DNA from: Strigamia acuminata
Lineage: Eukaryota > Arthropoda > Chilopoda > Geophilomorpha > Linotaeniidae
Assembly (NCBI GenBank): GCA_949358305.1
Contig: OX442324.1
Span: 4,658,001-4,718,000, forward strand
Length of the DNA stretch: 60,000 nt
Direction: 5' to 3'
The notes below the pieces were generated by a model, which had not been told where the DNA came from, ran no database searches, and saw only the letters and a list, made by a program, of their open reading frames with translations. The stretch's first letter is position 1; the number at the start of each line of letters is the position of its first letter. The position numbers were made by a program, and so were the translations under genes. Below, piece by piece: positions 25,311-37,000 of the stretch.

Positions 25311-26918
25311 TTTAAAATTCTTCGATTTTCCCCTCCTAAAATTAATGAGAAAAGAAACAAGTGTAAACAAGATAAAAATCAAAGGTCAATGATTAAAAAT
25401 ATCCGCCATTGAAACATTACCAAGAAAGCCGTAAAAATAAAATCGACTTCCAACGCAATTGAAATTGAAATGAGGTAAAAAACGAGAGAAAAATAATTTT
25501 TTTTTTGCACTCGTACTTTCACTTAAAATATGTCCCAATAATAATTTATTTTCTCATTACCATAGTGATTAGCCTTTGATTCTGATTCGAATATTTATTT
25601 AGTCCCATTAAAGGTGATTAGCTGCCAATAGTGTTTCATTAAGGAATGATTTCAACTGTATAGCATATTATGTAAGGAATTGCATTAAGTGGACATCCTA
25701 ATTCTACATAGGATGTTCGCTGATTGCAACTATTTCAAAAGGAAAGAAATAAAAACTTAAAATGTTTTCGTGAAATCTGATGCGTAAGAGATGGAGGAAG
25801 GATGATTTTTTTTTCCTTCTGGAATTTCAATCTGTGTATTTTGAGCAAAAATATTTACTTAACTCGAGTGAAAATGTAACTTGAAACATGAAATCAACAC
25901 AGGAAAAAAATTTAGAAACGACGGCAAAAAAACACGCAAATAATTACAATCGAAATTAATGAGATATTTAAAGAGTTGCGCACGCGGTTATGACTCACCT
26001 TTAACACTTGACGGCCCACGGTCAAGGATCTGCACGGATGAAAATCCTGCCTCGACCGCCTAGATCTTCTAATGGAGTCGATAAAATCAAACAGGAGAGA
26101 AAAAAAGAATGTTAAATATATTTTAGGTATTATTTCAGATGCGTTTTGTATAAAACCAGAGAATTTGATCGGTCGATTTGTCAGAGCCGACTACCAGACA
26201 AGATGAGAGGCGTCAGACGAGAATGAAAAATATTTATTTCTCTCGTCTGGTATATCAATAGCCGAGCACATGGATGAGTAGTGGCTCCGCAGTTGTGCAC
26301 GTGAAAGTGTCGAGTTGGCCAATCAGGAGAGCGGTTTCACGTGATACGTACTGTTTTAATGTCGTTCAGTGACTGATTTCTCTAAGCAAAACAATAAAAT
26401 AAAAAAAAAATGTGTTTACAGAATCCAAGTGTGACTGAATCGTGATCAGATTAGTCACAAATTGAATCCCATTGATAATAAATAGATAAATAAATTTTTA
26501 GAAAAATTTAAAAAAATGTTTATTTGATGAATAACGATAATAATCAATTAAGAAGAATTTTACATTTTTATTTATTTAAATTTCTCTTTTTACATCTCAA
26601 AAAACAATCGATTTGAGTTTTTATTCCACTTTCAGTTTCAATTCTTATTCCATTTCATTACTTCCAAGTTTTGTCACTATAGTCTGGATGGCGTTACTCT
26701 CCAATGAGTGTTGATTTTACATTTTTAATTAATTCTTGAAGCCACACTTCAATTTCCATTTGTATTTCATAGTTTAAAATTATACTATATTTCTTTTAAA
26801 AACCCTACTTAAAAAATAACAAAAAAACAAAAAAACAAAGGAACTTTTTGTTTTTTCGTTTTTAAGTTAAGAAGAAGAAAATAAATAATAATAAGAAGAA
26901 TAAATAAAAATAAAAACA
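25311..26918 (-). promoter_or_regulatory. 5' UTR intron and promoter region of glutamate synthase
   Basis: A consensus donor (AG|GTGAGT, minus strand, exon end 25999) and an acceptor (TTTTAG|GAGGGG, exon start 25335) frame a probable 5' UTR intron at 25336-25998. The first untranslated exon would lie just above 25999. Further upstream, 26214-26222 (CAGACGAGA) and 26241-26249 (TCTCGTCTG) form a 9-bp inverted repeat around an AATATTTATT core, and a related CCAGACAAGATGAGAGG lies beside it. The interval 26400-26918 is AT-rich, with the 3' region of the next gene near its end. The intron call is inferred from splice signals only. Confidence 0.5.
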
Positions 26919-27503
26919 TTAACAAGCATCTTCTGGATCAAATTTTTCAGGGTCAAACTTTTCATCGCCGTACTTATCTTCCAGCCACTCAATTTTGTCA
27001 CAGTACTGTTCGTGATGCGGATTGTCGATAATGTCCAACAACTCCTGATAACCGTGTGGTCCTCCAGAATCCTCTGGAGGACATGCGCGCTGTCCTGCGA
27101 TGCATCGTGGATACTGGCCGCATCCATCGTCGTGCCAAACCTTCTCCAGATAAATTTTGTGGTCCCACGCATCACCGAAATCATATAAATAACGTCCGAG
27201 TTTGTTTGTCGCGGAGAAATACTGGCAAATGTGGATGGTCTCTTCGGCCAAAATTGGGCCTGATGCCATGCTCTTCTTCGGCACTCCAATTATTTGTTTC
27301 ACCTTTTTTATTGGATGTTTTACATTGAATTGATGCATGTGCGAATCGAACCAACCCATAGAACTTTGAATAACATCGTGAAAATCGGCAAAAGTGGACT
27401 GACTACTGACTTGGATGCGACGCCAAATTGGAGGGGAAATGCCCAAAAGTGTGATTTTGAACTGGTAGACATTACAAGAGTCTCTGCTGTGCGCACTCGG
27501 CAT
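26919..27503 (-). CDS. Plasmid pRiA4b ORF-3-like family protein, intronless
   Basis: A single open frame of 194 aa from the ATG at 27503 (upstream codons in frame lack an ATG). The signature of the pRiA4b ORF-3 family (Pfam PF07929) is clear from end to end: YQFKITLLGISPPIWRRIQV, then FADFHDVIQSSMGW with HMHQF. Next come LGRYLYDFGDAWDHKIYLEK, PRCIAGQRACPPEDSGGPHGY and the closing FDPEKFDPED. Typical members are bacterial or plasmid proteins of 150-200 aa with no established biochemical role. Here the gene has no intron although its neighbours average one every few hundred bases. This fits horizontal transfer from bacteria or retroposition; a few animals and fungi also carry the family. The length is full and no disabling change was seen. 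Confidence 0.9.
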   Translation of the reverse strand: MPSAHSRDSCNVYQFKITLLGISPPIWRRIQVSSQSTFADFHDVIQSSMGWFDSHMHQFNVKHPIKKVKQIIGVPKKSMASGPILAEETIHICQYFSATNKLGRYLYDFGDAWDHKIYLEKVWHDDGCGQYPRCIAGQRACPPEDSGGPHGYQELLDIIDNPHHEQYCDKIEWLEDKYGDEKFDPEKFDPEDAC

Positions 27504-30500
27504 AACTTGAAATTTTTTAATGGACCTGCCAAGAAAAAACAATTTCGGTATTTTATTTTAGAAAACTAGACACCTGCTACTTATTACCGAGGCCAAAATA
27601 TGTTGGCGAGGGACTTCAGAAAACGAGTGTTACGGAATTCATTTTGTACAAGAATGTGTGTGATGCGCCACCACGTTCTCGGATGTTGTTACTACAGTAG
27701 TTGGGTTTAGCGGATTTTCATCTTCCAGTGATTAAATATTATTCGTTTTACACATATTGATGCCACAATAAGTGAATAATATCACATGATGAGTGATGGC
27801 GGAATGTACGGAAAATCACAAGTTGTTTGTGTTTTTGAATATACTATAATGCGATTTTATGCGTCTTTTTCTTTTCACGTGAATGGAAGAGGCAAATCCA
27901 TGATCTCGTTTAAAAAATAAAGAAAATAAATAAAAATAAAATATAATCCTTTTTTATAATCATTTTTATAATCATTTTTTATTATCAAATATTGAAATTG
28001 GTGCACTAAAATATCTCAATCGATTGTCAATTGTAGCACAACAATATGCAGGTTCATTTTATGGCAAATATTAAATTGAAAAAAAAATCTCATCTACATT
28101 TCGCAAACCTCTTCTGTTATTCCTTTTGAATTTTGTTTATGTGTTTCGGCTATTAAACGATAATTTCGTACATATCCGATTCCACATTTAAAAAAAAAAA
28201 ATAAGTTGTTAAGTGTAGCTGGTTGTCAGGTACAATAATGAGCAAAATTTATATAAACATAAAAATTTAAAATAAAAAATTTAAAATAATTCCAGATTGT
28301 CAACATTTCCCCGGACTTTCCTCCCACCTATAAAAACTAGGATATTTCAGGGGAAACCCGGACGCATGGCAACCCTATACATCAGGGACTTTATGCTATT
28401 AGTGGCTGTGAATGGCGCTCCAGATTGTGAAATTTGTGCGGATGCAAGAGGAGAACTATATGTATAGCCGTAATCGTCGTTCTCAGATTTCCATCCGTTG
28501 TAGACATTTTACTGCAGACAAAATTGCGACATCCATAACCATGCAAATAAGAAATTGGCAAGGGAAAGTTGCCAAGATAAAAAATAAATAAAAATAAAAA
28601 TAAAAATAAAAATTTAAAAAAAAATTAATCAGAATAAGAATATAAATCAAATTCAAAACTAAAATGCAGTTTGTTTTCAATGTTTTGGCACATTTTAAAG
28701 CAAAATTAAATTTTTTAAAGGCACAAACTTCCTTTTTGAGAAAAAAAAACGTATGGGGGTCTTATACAAACTTCAGCACATATTAGGCAGTTGGCTAAAG
28801 CACAGGCCAGATCCGGCCAGATCCCATTTCAAAACGTAGCCCCATTCTTGCCCTGAAAAAGATGGGAAACGTAACCTTTTTGAGGTCCTAAAATACAAAA
28901 TTTATAGTTTTGGGGAGGGGAGACGTTCCCCTTCAGATCAGAATTGTTATTTTATTTATTTTTTACCGAATTTAAACATTCTTCAGCAGCTGTAGGACCT
29001 GTGATATGCGCAAGTTTCTCGCTTAATCGAGTCTCCGTAACACGTCGTTAGAGCGAGCCACCACCCGGCAAACACGTTTGACTTCGTCTTGGTACTTCAC
29101 CGATGACCTCGCCTTTGACCTCGCTTTTGACAAATGGCTCGCATTGATATCTTTGAGCGACAAAGTAGTTCTGTTTTTAAAGAGAAATTTTAAAGTTTGA
29201 TGTAAAATATATATTTTATTTTAATCATTTTAAGAGAGAGGAATTTTTGTATGGGGAGTGGGTGTCATCTCAACAAATACATCCCTTCCTTTTGATTTGA
29301 GATTTGTAAATCCAGCAAATCAGCTGCAAATCCTACAGTTCTGTCAATGTCAATCACCGCATAGCAGTGGTAGTGTTACTAGGTCAATCAAGGTCAACAG
29401 ACCACTCCTTCCATTGATAATAAAAAGAAATATATCCAATTTGAATCGTTTCGAATTTGAAAATACTGTCTGCACTTGATCGGGGGAGATAACGATAACT
29501 AAAGCCTAAGTGGCTTGAGGACACATACCTACTGCCACTAAATCTACCGCGACCCCAATTTACTGCGAAAGGCCAATCTCGCACAAATAATGCGGCTGCC
29601 ATCCATTTAAAGAAATGGATAAGGTCAGGTTCATGGAGGGTGGGGGGTCTAGCCCGACCCTTCTTTCCAGTTGGGGTGGAAAATAACCCAAAGTACAATT
29701 AAAAGTACAACTTTCGAGAAAACCGTTCGACTTTAACGAGGTTTTTAAAGCAAAGTGTTTCGCAAATCAACCAAATAAATGTTTTTTTTTTTAAAATAAA
29801 AATCCAAATGTATTCCGATTGAATTATTTTGTGCATTTTGCATCGAACAAACGATAGATTAGTCACGGCTGTATTTTTTATTCAATGTGACTGGAGCAAA
29901 CAATCGATATGATAAGCAGGAACAACAGTCTACTACAGGTCGCTGAATAATTATAGTTACTAACTTTGGCACTAGCTGGCGCAACACGTAATGGCGCCTT
30001 AAAACTCCATGTCTATTTTTCTTTTTACTATTTTGTGTCTTCATCAAGATCTTCTCCCCGATGCCGGAAGTACGTCGCAGCCGATTCCATAGTTTTTCTC
30101 GTGGACATACAGTAATGTTGATAAGAGACTTTCGAATTAATTTTATAATTATTATAATAGAAATTTTATTGTCCTAAAAAGCTCTTTTATTGCACTTGTG
30201 TAAAATTTGTAGAAACTGGGAGATATAAATGCCATTCCAAATACCAGAGCTCTCTTTTTGTCAAACTGATGTAATCTTTCCATCAGTTTGTCCAGAGGTG
30301 ACCACGAGGAGGTAGAGAGATGGATTTTACACCACCACTTTCAAGAGTAAATAACTTGGGGCATATTTTAAAATTTGAACTCAAGGATCTTCTTGATGAT
30401 GATTGAAGGTTTGAGACAAGAGTTGCAGAAATACCAATCCAAAGAATAGACTATAGATGGACTGACAAAAAAAATAGCTTTTAAAAACATCACAAGAGTG

Positions 30501-31054
30501 CACTAGCAACTGTGGCAAGTCCACTTCAAAATAGGGTAGAACTGTGATAATACAGAAACGATTCTATCAATTTTTATCCTCCTTTACAATGGACAGTTCT
30601 GAAAGACAGCGCACCACGTGGCATCTTTCTAAAATATTGTTTTCCCTAGTGAGGAAAAAGTACATTATCAATATTGCTGTCACATACCAAGTTTACATGG
30701 ACAGTTTTCCAGACAAGTGGAAAATAGAATTTCTTTTTTCTGGTAAACCCGCATTAGTTTTCTGGTAAAGATGACATCATATGTGACTTAACAAATGGCA
30801 ATTACGCAAAATGCCAAAAATCTACTTCTTGAAAACGACATTTTGTTTTTCAAATTAGTATGTCTTTTGCGCGAAAATGGCATGTTTACATGATCAATTT
30901 TCAAAATAAGAAAAATTTGGATTTTCATTTTTTTGAAAAACTGACCATGTCAACTAAGGAATTGCAAGTCCAATTTATTTGGGATATTCAAGCAAGCAAA
31001 AATATATCCCACATGGCCATCCAAAAGAAATCTTCCAGGCATCCCAGTTTGGAA

Positions 31055-31189
31055 CAGGGCTGGACTGGGAACAAATTTATTGCCGGGAAATCTGGGTGTC
31101 CGGGCCACAATTAATGAAGTCGGGACAGGCCACAGCGGCCACCGGCCACCGGGAAACTCCCGGTAGCCCGCCGGGCCAGTCCAGCACTG
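31055..31189. mobile_element. hAT-type MITE, 135 bp, with 8-bp target duplication
   Basis: The left end reads CAGGGCTGGACTGG and the right end, reverse complemented, CAGTGCTGGACTGG: 13 of 14 bases match and both start with the CAG of hAT termini. The flanks carry identical 8-bp copies of GTTTGGAA at 31047-31054 and 31190-31197, the target-duplication length of hAT transposases. The interior is GC-rich and noncoding, with nested CCGG palindromes. It is a non-autonomous element needing a transposase made elsewhere. The intact target duplication suggests a fairly recent insertion. Confidence 0.88.
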
Positions 31190-32448
31190 GTTTGGAATAT
31201 TCGTGAATCTCCTATAAATCTTTCAATTCAGAAAGATTTGCACTTTCAGTCGGTGCAAAACATCTGTGAATATCTGGTTTTAAAGTTCTTCTCAGTTTGT
31301 CAAAAGTGTAACAATCCCAGTAGCACGGGTGATCGATTTAACATCGCCTCTATGTAGATATGATAGTAAACATCGCATCTCTCTAGATGCGTTTTTAAAA
31401 TCGTTGAATGTGTTGCTTCGGAATAGCGAGGATATTATAGGTTGAGTTTCCAAGATGACAACAGAAATTGAATGACGTGATTAATTTAATATAGATCAGT
31501 GTGTATCATTAACTCACACGCTTGAAATAGCATGTGAAGACACAAATCACTTACACACATTTAAATCTATATTTACACAGAAATTCTGTGATTCGCAGGA
31601 TTCCTGTGGTATTCAATCGATTTGTCGTAATTAGCACGATTGAAAATATAATTTTTTAAATTTGAAACCTGAAATGCATCACTATTAAAAAAAATAAAAG
31701 GTTAATTCTCGTCCAACACCAGGCATTATTATTGAGTTCCTTCAAACTTGTGAGGTAATGGCAATATCAATTAACCTCTTTTTCAATTCCCAATAAGATT
31801 TAAAATTATATCAATTCCAACTTCTTAAATGCTTCATTTCCATGATAGTTTAACACATTTCATTGCATCAGAAGCCAATAAGCAATTATTTCCAATTCCA
31901 GAACTGGACTGTTCTATTGTTCAGCTGTATTTGGATTGAAATTCAACCCTGGACATCATTTTTGTTAATTTGCAGCTCAATCTTGAATCATAGCCAGCAA
32001 CTGATTGGCACAGCAATTGAGAAATAGCAAAATTCCATCCAACAATAACCACACAAATGATATTCTTACATATCCAGAAGCACAAAAATAATATATTTTT
32101 TAACTGTATCCAACAATGATGCACTGTATTCCAGGGTTTTAAATTGAAATCACTTATTAAGCACACATCACTCATTTAAAATCACAAAAACACAGATTGC
32201 ACTTATCCAGAATCGGCAACTTTTAAAACACTTCACTTATATCACTAGCACATTCACAGACACTTTTTACAAATAAATAACTCCAAAACTATCTCCACTT
32301 CTTATCTTCTGAACTTCCATTATTAGCATATAGGCCAATAAAAATAAACATCTATAAATTTCGTCTAATCAAACAATCAGGCCTAAAAAAAGAAAAAAAA
32401 ATTAGAATTGTACATATTTAATGCCGTTTTTTTATATAGCCTGTTATG

Positions 32449-32972
32449 ATAGTCCAATTTAGTTTTGCATTTCATTAAAATTTCTTCTTTTTTGATGTAG
32501 CAAGCAAATGTAGTCGTATAATTAAATTTTCTTGATGATGTTCGTTATCGAAGTTCTTAGATTTATAGTCCAATCTGAGCATTGCATTTCATTAAAATTT
32601 CTTCCATCAGAGTAGCAAGCAAAAATAACAATTTTCAAAATTTCTTCTTGAATTCAAAATTATTATAGTCCAATCAAGTGTTGCAATTCATTACAATTTC
32701 TTCTGTCAAATGAGCAACCAACCACAAATAACTTTATTATATTTCAATAAACAATTTTTAAATTTCTTCTTCAGTTTTCTTCTTGAATTCCAAATTTTTC
32801 AGTTTTATAGTCCAATCAAGTATTGCATTTCATTAAACAATTCACAATCCTTAATTTCTGAAAGTGAAGTACCTGACCTGAGGCATAAATCAATTGCTTT
32901 CCAAAATTTGATATTTCCAAAATCAATTTTTATAGTCCAAACAAGCTTTGCAGCTCATTAAAAATTCAGTAA
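32449..32972. repeat. Five imperfect copies of a ~40-bp noncoding motif
   Basis: The motif begins ATAGTCCAAT, then a variable AAG stretch, then TTGCATTTCATTAAAATTTC. Copies start near 32449, 32564, 32664, 32806 and 32931, so spacing is 100-142 bp. Each is followed by TTCTTC-rich sequence and three also by a GTAGCAAGCAAA-like or GAGCAACCAA-like segment. Copies differ by several substitutions and small gaps. Function unknown; a decayed satellite or a repeated regulatory element are both possible. Confidence 0.7.
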
Positions 32973-33787
32973 AAATATTTCTTCTTCGAATTGCTGATGC
33001 GTAGTGACCAACATAACATAGTCCGCCATTTTCTTATGGACAGTTTAAAGGAGAACATGATGGCTTTACAATTTCCCAATGCCTTGCCAATAATTTCTTC
33101 TAATCTTTGTATTCATGTTGAGATATATTAAGTATGATAATCTAGAAAAAAAAATTCTGGCTAAAAAGAAGATCCTAAAATACCTTAAAAAAAAAAAAAA
33201 AAAAAAAAATGGCCGTTGCCCACGCTCTTCTTTGTTCCGACACCAAAAAACACCACAATTACACGTCTTCAACAATTGTGATCACTTTGATTTAACAACA
33301 CGTTTGTGCAACATCATAGCAGTTAAAACCACAAAATTTAGTTATTTTAACTGTAGCAAAACCAAATGAATTTTCAGATAAAACAAGCCTAAGTATCCAA
33401 AGCTGTCTTCCACTGACCTCTCCCTCAAGTTCTACCCTGGTGACTTTACACAGTTTCTGCTGTGTTCATCCGCTCCGCAGATGGATCCAATTATATTCCA
33501 ACTACTCACTGACTTCACCAATAGCAAACCTTCATCACCCACGAGTCAAGCAAACCGATTGGTTTACACATTGCAAGCTTTTTTCAAAGATAATTGCACC
33601 AAAAATGTAGTACTGAGGTCCTGGGACGGAACTTTAGTTTTGGAGTCCTCCAACACGGCAAAGAATTCAACATGTTTTTCGTTTAGAAAAATTAACTCAA
33701 TTTTATTCAGGAACTTAATCGATTACACATTTTTAAGTTTTTAAAATTGGTCAAATCGATTGCAATATAACAAACAGGGGAACAGGA

Positions 33788-35292
33788 TCATCCTCCTAAA
33801 ATAGAAATAAAAATAAAAATAAAATAAATTAGAATTTTTTACAAAAAATCCGCAAACATTTTGCTCACCGATCTGAGTTGACTTCAACTGCTCTTGCATT
33901 TTTTCAACTCTTTCCGCCAGTAAAATAGAATACTCGTACTGACTATTCGCCATTTCGTACAACTCCGATTCCACTTTTTGCATAGAAGCAAACAGAGTGC
34001 TCATTTGTGGCTCCATCAATTTATCCGGACCGGAAGTTATCATAGCCTGAACACTACAATTAAAATAAAAAAATTAATAGCTTCGAAAAACAATTTTTCA
34101 ACACAAATATACTAACAGCTTATTAACAAGATGCTTTCTCAGCTCCGGAGTGACGCATTGGTGCCAATCCACATCCATCTCCTGTTCAGTTGCCACCGCC
34201 ACGCTCACACTGGACGAGGGTGGTTTTCCACAACGCAGAGGCCCGTTAATATTGCCTAGAAAAATTGAAAATCATTACTAAATACAAAATACAAATCCAC
34301 AATTAATTTTAGAATTTTGTTACTACCGTAATAGCCAACATTGAACGGTCGTCTTCCGCAAACCGTCTTCTTTCCGGCTTCCTTAGTCGATGGCTCACAT
34401 GCTGTGGCTTCAAAAGAGAGAAAATAAAATGAATTAATACATTTAAAATCACATTTTTATTATTTCTACATTGACCAGCGGTCTTTTCGTTAGCCTGCTT
34501 CACCGGTAGACACACTGGACAATCGGCACGAACACAATTTCGCCAATGGGTGAGAACTTGCGTGGACGAGGAACAATGAGGAACTCGACACGATTTCCCA
34601 GCCTGGCAAGTGGTCATGTGCTCGAGAACGTTTTTCAACGTTCCACAGTGCGGCTGGGAACATTGTTCCACTTCCCCGGTAACTTGGTTTTCACGATGCT
34701 GACATTTCTGCGCGTTCAAGAGGAGAACTAAAAGTTGTCGAATGCGCTTTCCGTTCTCCTCGAGTTGTTGCGGCGTTGGCTTCGCACTTGCTAGCTGTGT
34801 AACCGTACCCCAAAAAATATATATATATACATTACTTAAAATTGTATTTTATTTTTTTAAATTTTAAATTACCACAGAAGATGAAGCATCTGGATCAATT
34901 TCTTCATCAATTTCTTCTTCGTCATCATCGTCATCATCATCCTGGTCTTCGCAGGATTGCTGTCCACTTGCTTGTTCCTCTTCTGTAGGTTGACTAGTGT
35001 TAACTAGGCCTTCGTTAGGGCTCGATTGGGGCTCAAATTCTTCCGCTGTAAAAATGGAAGAAATTTAACTTCCGACAAAAATGTCGGACAAATGCAGTTT
35101 GTAGACCTTCGAGTATTTCGAAGCTGTTTTCTTCATTGTCCGCCTCAACCTAAAAAGCATTTTGGATCAAAATAATAAACGTTTTTAAAAGTTAAACAAC
35201 TTTACGTCTATTTCTCCTTCGGAGACAAAACCCAAAGTCATATTGCTCAGTGAACCCATTAAATCGTACAACCATGTGCTGACTGACTCCAT
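33788..35292 (-). CDS. Truncated CBP/p300-like protein with TAZ1 and KIX domains
   Basis: Eight exons (35292-35206, 35149-35107, 35045-34873, 34794-34476, 34407-34327, 34255-34117, 34053-33869, 33795-33788) encode 344 aa in one frame. Residues ~1-29 (MESV...LMGSLSNMT) are shared with the next gene and otherwise unrecognised. An acidic [10 protein letters not shown] tract follows. Exon 4 is a full TAZ1 zinc domain: [47 protein letters not shown] and CPVCLPVK, keeping the HC3-type zinc ligands. Exons 6-7 are a KIX domain ([20 protein letters not shown]...[18 protein letters not shown]). The protein stops right after KIX, so bromodomain, acetyltransferase, ZZ and TAZ2 are absent. In CBP these two domains bind activators such as HIF, CREB and Myb. 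This could be an adaptor or a competitive inhibitor (inference). Confidence 0.87.
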
Positions 35293-35606
35293 GGTCGCCG
35301 CTTTAAATTCTTCGAATGCTTTTTGTGTGTCCACCGAGGGATTTAATAATTTTTTCGCCAAGATTTATAAGACATTTAACAGTCGTCCGTGCTCACAGAC
35401 TAGAATAACCCTAGTTGAAATTGGAACGTTTTAACCAGCCAACCAAATCGCTTCGACAGCCAAACCATGTGATAACATCTAACCAATCTGCTTTGTATAA
35501 ACACTAACAATAAAGCGAAAAACAGTGTATTTTTTTTAAAAATTGCTCATCTTTTTTAATTTTTCAAACGTTTTTATCAAAGTACGCATTACAAAAAAAA
35601 AAACAT

Positions 35607-36732
35607 TTATTTGTTTGGTTTTTGCCGCCTTTCTTCCAACTCTTTTTGGATTTTGTAGATCTTTTCCGCTAGTAAACGATAATACTCTAGTCTACTATTC
35701 GCCATTTCGTACATATCCAACTCCACTTTTCGCGCGTAAGCGACTAGATTATGCATTCGTTTGTCTAGCAGTGCGGCTGGATCCGGAGTCGGAAATATTG
35801 TCTGAATCCTACAAATAAACAAAAAAAATATTAAAAACAAACAAACAAATCCAAACAAAGCAAATACTAACAACTTATGAACGAGATGATTTCTGAGATC
35901 TGGAGTGACGTGTTGATGCCAATCTTTCGTGCCAGTCGCCTGGTACGAAAACTGATTAAAGGACACATTGGAAGATTGCTGATTGGCTAAAGGAGTAATT
36001 TGTGTCTGATATCCTTGGCCCCCTTCGATATCATAAAATGTGTATGAGTATTCAGGAACGATGACATTGCCTTGGTTGGGGCTCGATTGGCTTTCGACTG
36101 GAATTTCATACGCTAAAAAAAATCAAAAACAATTGAAAATAAACGTTAAAAATATACGAAAACCCATCGAATAATCACATGGAGGCGCGGGCATCGGCCG
36201 CATGTCTATGTGTTGATGTGTGTCATTGCTAATGAATGGAAGTCCTAACGCATCGTAAGCTCTCTTCATGTCAATCTGTGCAGAAGCAGCCTGATTGGTC
36301 GGTGCCTGGTGTATTGCAGCTTCAAAAGAGAGAAAAGTAACATTTATTTTAAAATATTAAAAAAAAAAAAAATACATTTCACTTATTTGTATTATTTACC
36401 AGCTCTCTGGTGCTCGCCAGCCTGCATCAATGCTTCAATGGTTTGCCAAGACGTCTAAAAAAAAATTATAAAAAAATTATTTTAAAAAATTAAAAAAAAA
36501 AAATTAATTTAGAAATTAAAATTTTTTATATTAAAAATTTTTTATTTTATTTTATTTAAAAAAAAAATTAAATTACTGTCGAATGTGCGCTGGATGCTTG
36601 ATCGTTACAAGCAGACATTTCTCGTCCAACTGCTTGATTTCCATGGTTATCGTCGATTACATTTGCTGGTAACCCTCCTGAAGGTTGAATTCCTTCGTTG
36701 GGGTGTCCAACTGTTGTTTCATCCCCTGTAGA

Positions 36733-36764
<32 letters not shown>

Positions 36765-37000
36765 AAAAAAAAATTATTTTACTTGAAAAAAATGTCCATA
36801 AATTACTCAAGACCTTCAAGTATTTCGAAGCGGTTTTCTTCATTATCCGTAGCAATCTGAAAGGAAAAGAACAAAATAAATGAGTTTTTTCAAGCGGTAA
36901 TCGATTAATTTACGTTCATATCTGCTTCAGTTACAAAACTCGACGTCACATTGCTCAGTGAACCCACTAAATTGTGTAACCCCGAGCCGACGGATTCCAT
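35607..37000 (-). CDS. Truncated CBP/p300-like protein with KIX but no TAZ1
   Basis: Seven exons (37000-36914, 36856-36814, 36725-36577, 36454-36400, 36319-36179, 36112-35872, 35808-35607) give 305 aa. The N-terminus ([19 protein letters not shown]) and exon 2 ([11 protein letters not shown]) are paralogous to the gene at 33788-35292, which lies downstream of it on the same strand. Exon 4 is only 55 nt ([17 protein letters not shown]) where the paralogue has TAZ1. Exon 5 holds [11 protein letters not shown], the short motif that precedes KIX in CBP/p300. KIX is very well conserved ([58 protein letters not shown]) and the protein ends there. It therefore looks like a pure KIX module with a CBP linker. 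Its promoter is shared head-to-head with importin-alpha copy 1. Confidence 0.87.

Larger units (their letters stand above)
27504..33787. other. Gene-poor interval with repeat debris
   Basis: No coding region was recognised over about 6.3 kb. Some patches are GC-richer and look like old mobile DNA. Near 28310-28375, CCCGGACGCATGGCAACCCTA resembles a degenerate hAT-type end. At 29470-29690 a 105-codon minus-strand frame shows no known domain. A short hairpin (CAAACTGATG / CATCAGTTTG) lies at about 30263-30291. A defined MITE and a tandem repeat are listed separately. A long A-run at about 33188-33210 may be a retroposon tail or simple sequence. Confidence 0.5.

Noticed and set aside
29384-29698. 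105-codon minus-strand frame with Trp/Pro-rich translation
   Set aside because: No domain, no splice context, and similar GC-rich patches nearby look like mobile-element debris.
36728-36762. Long A-run beside a mini-CBP exon as a retroposon tail
   Set aside because: It sits in an intron next to a splice acceptor (on the minus strand it is the pyrimidine tract). No target duplication or retroposed body is visible.
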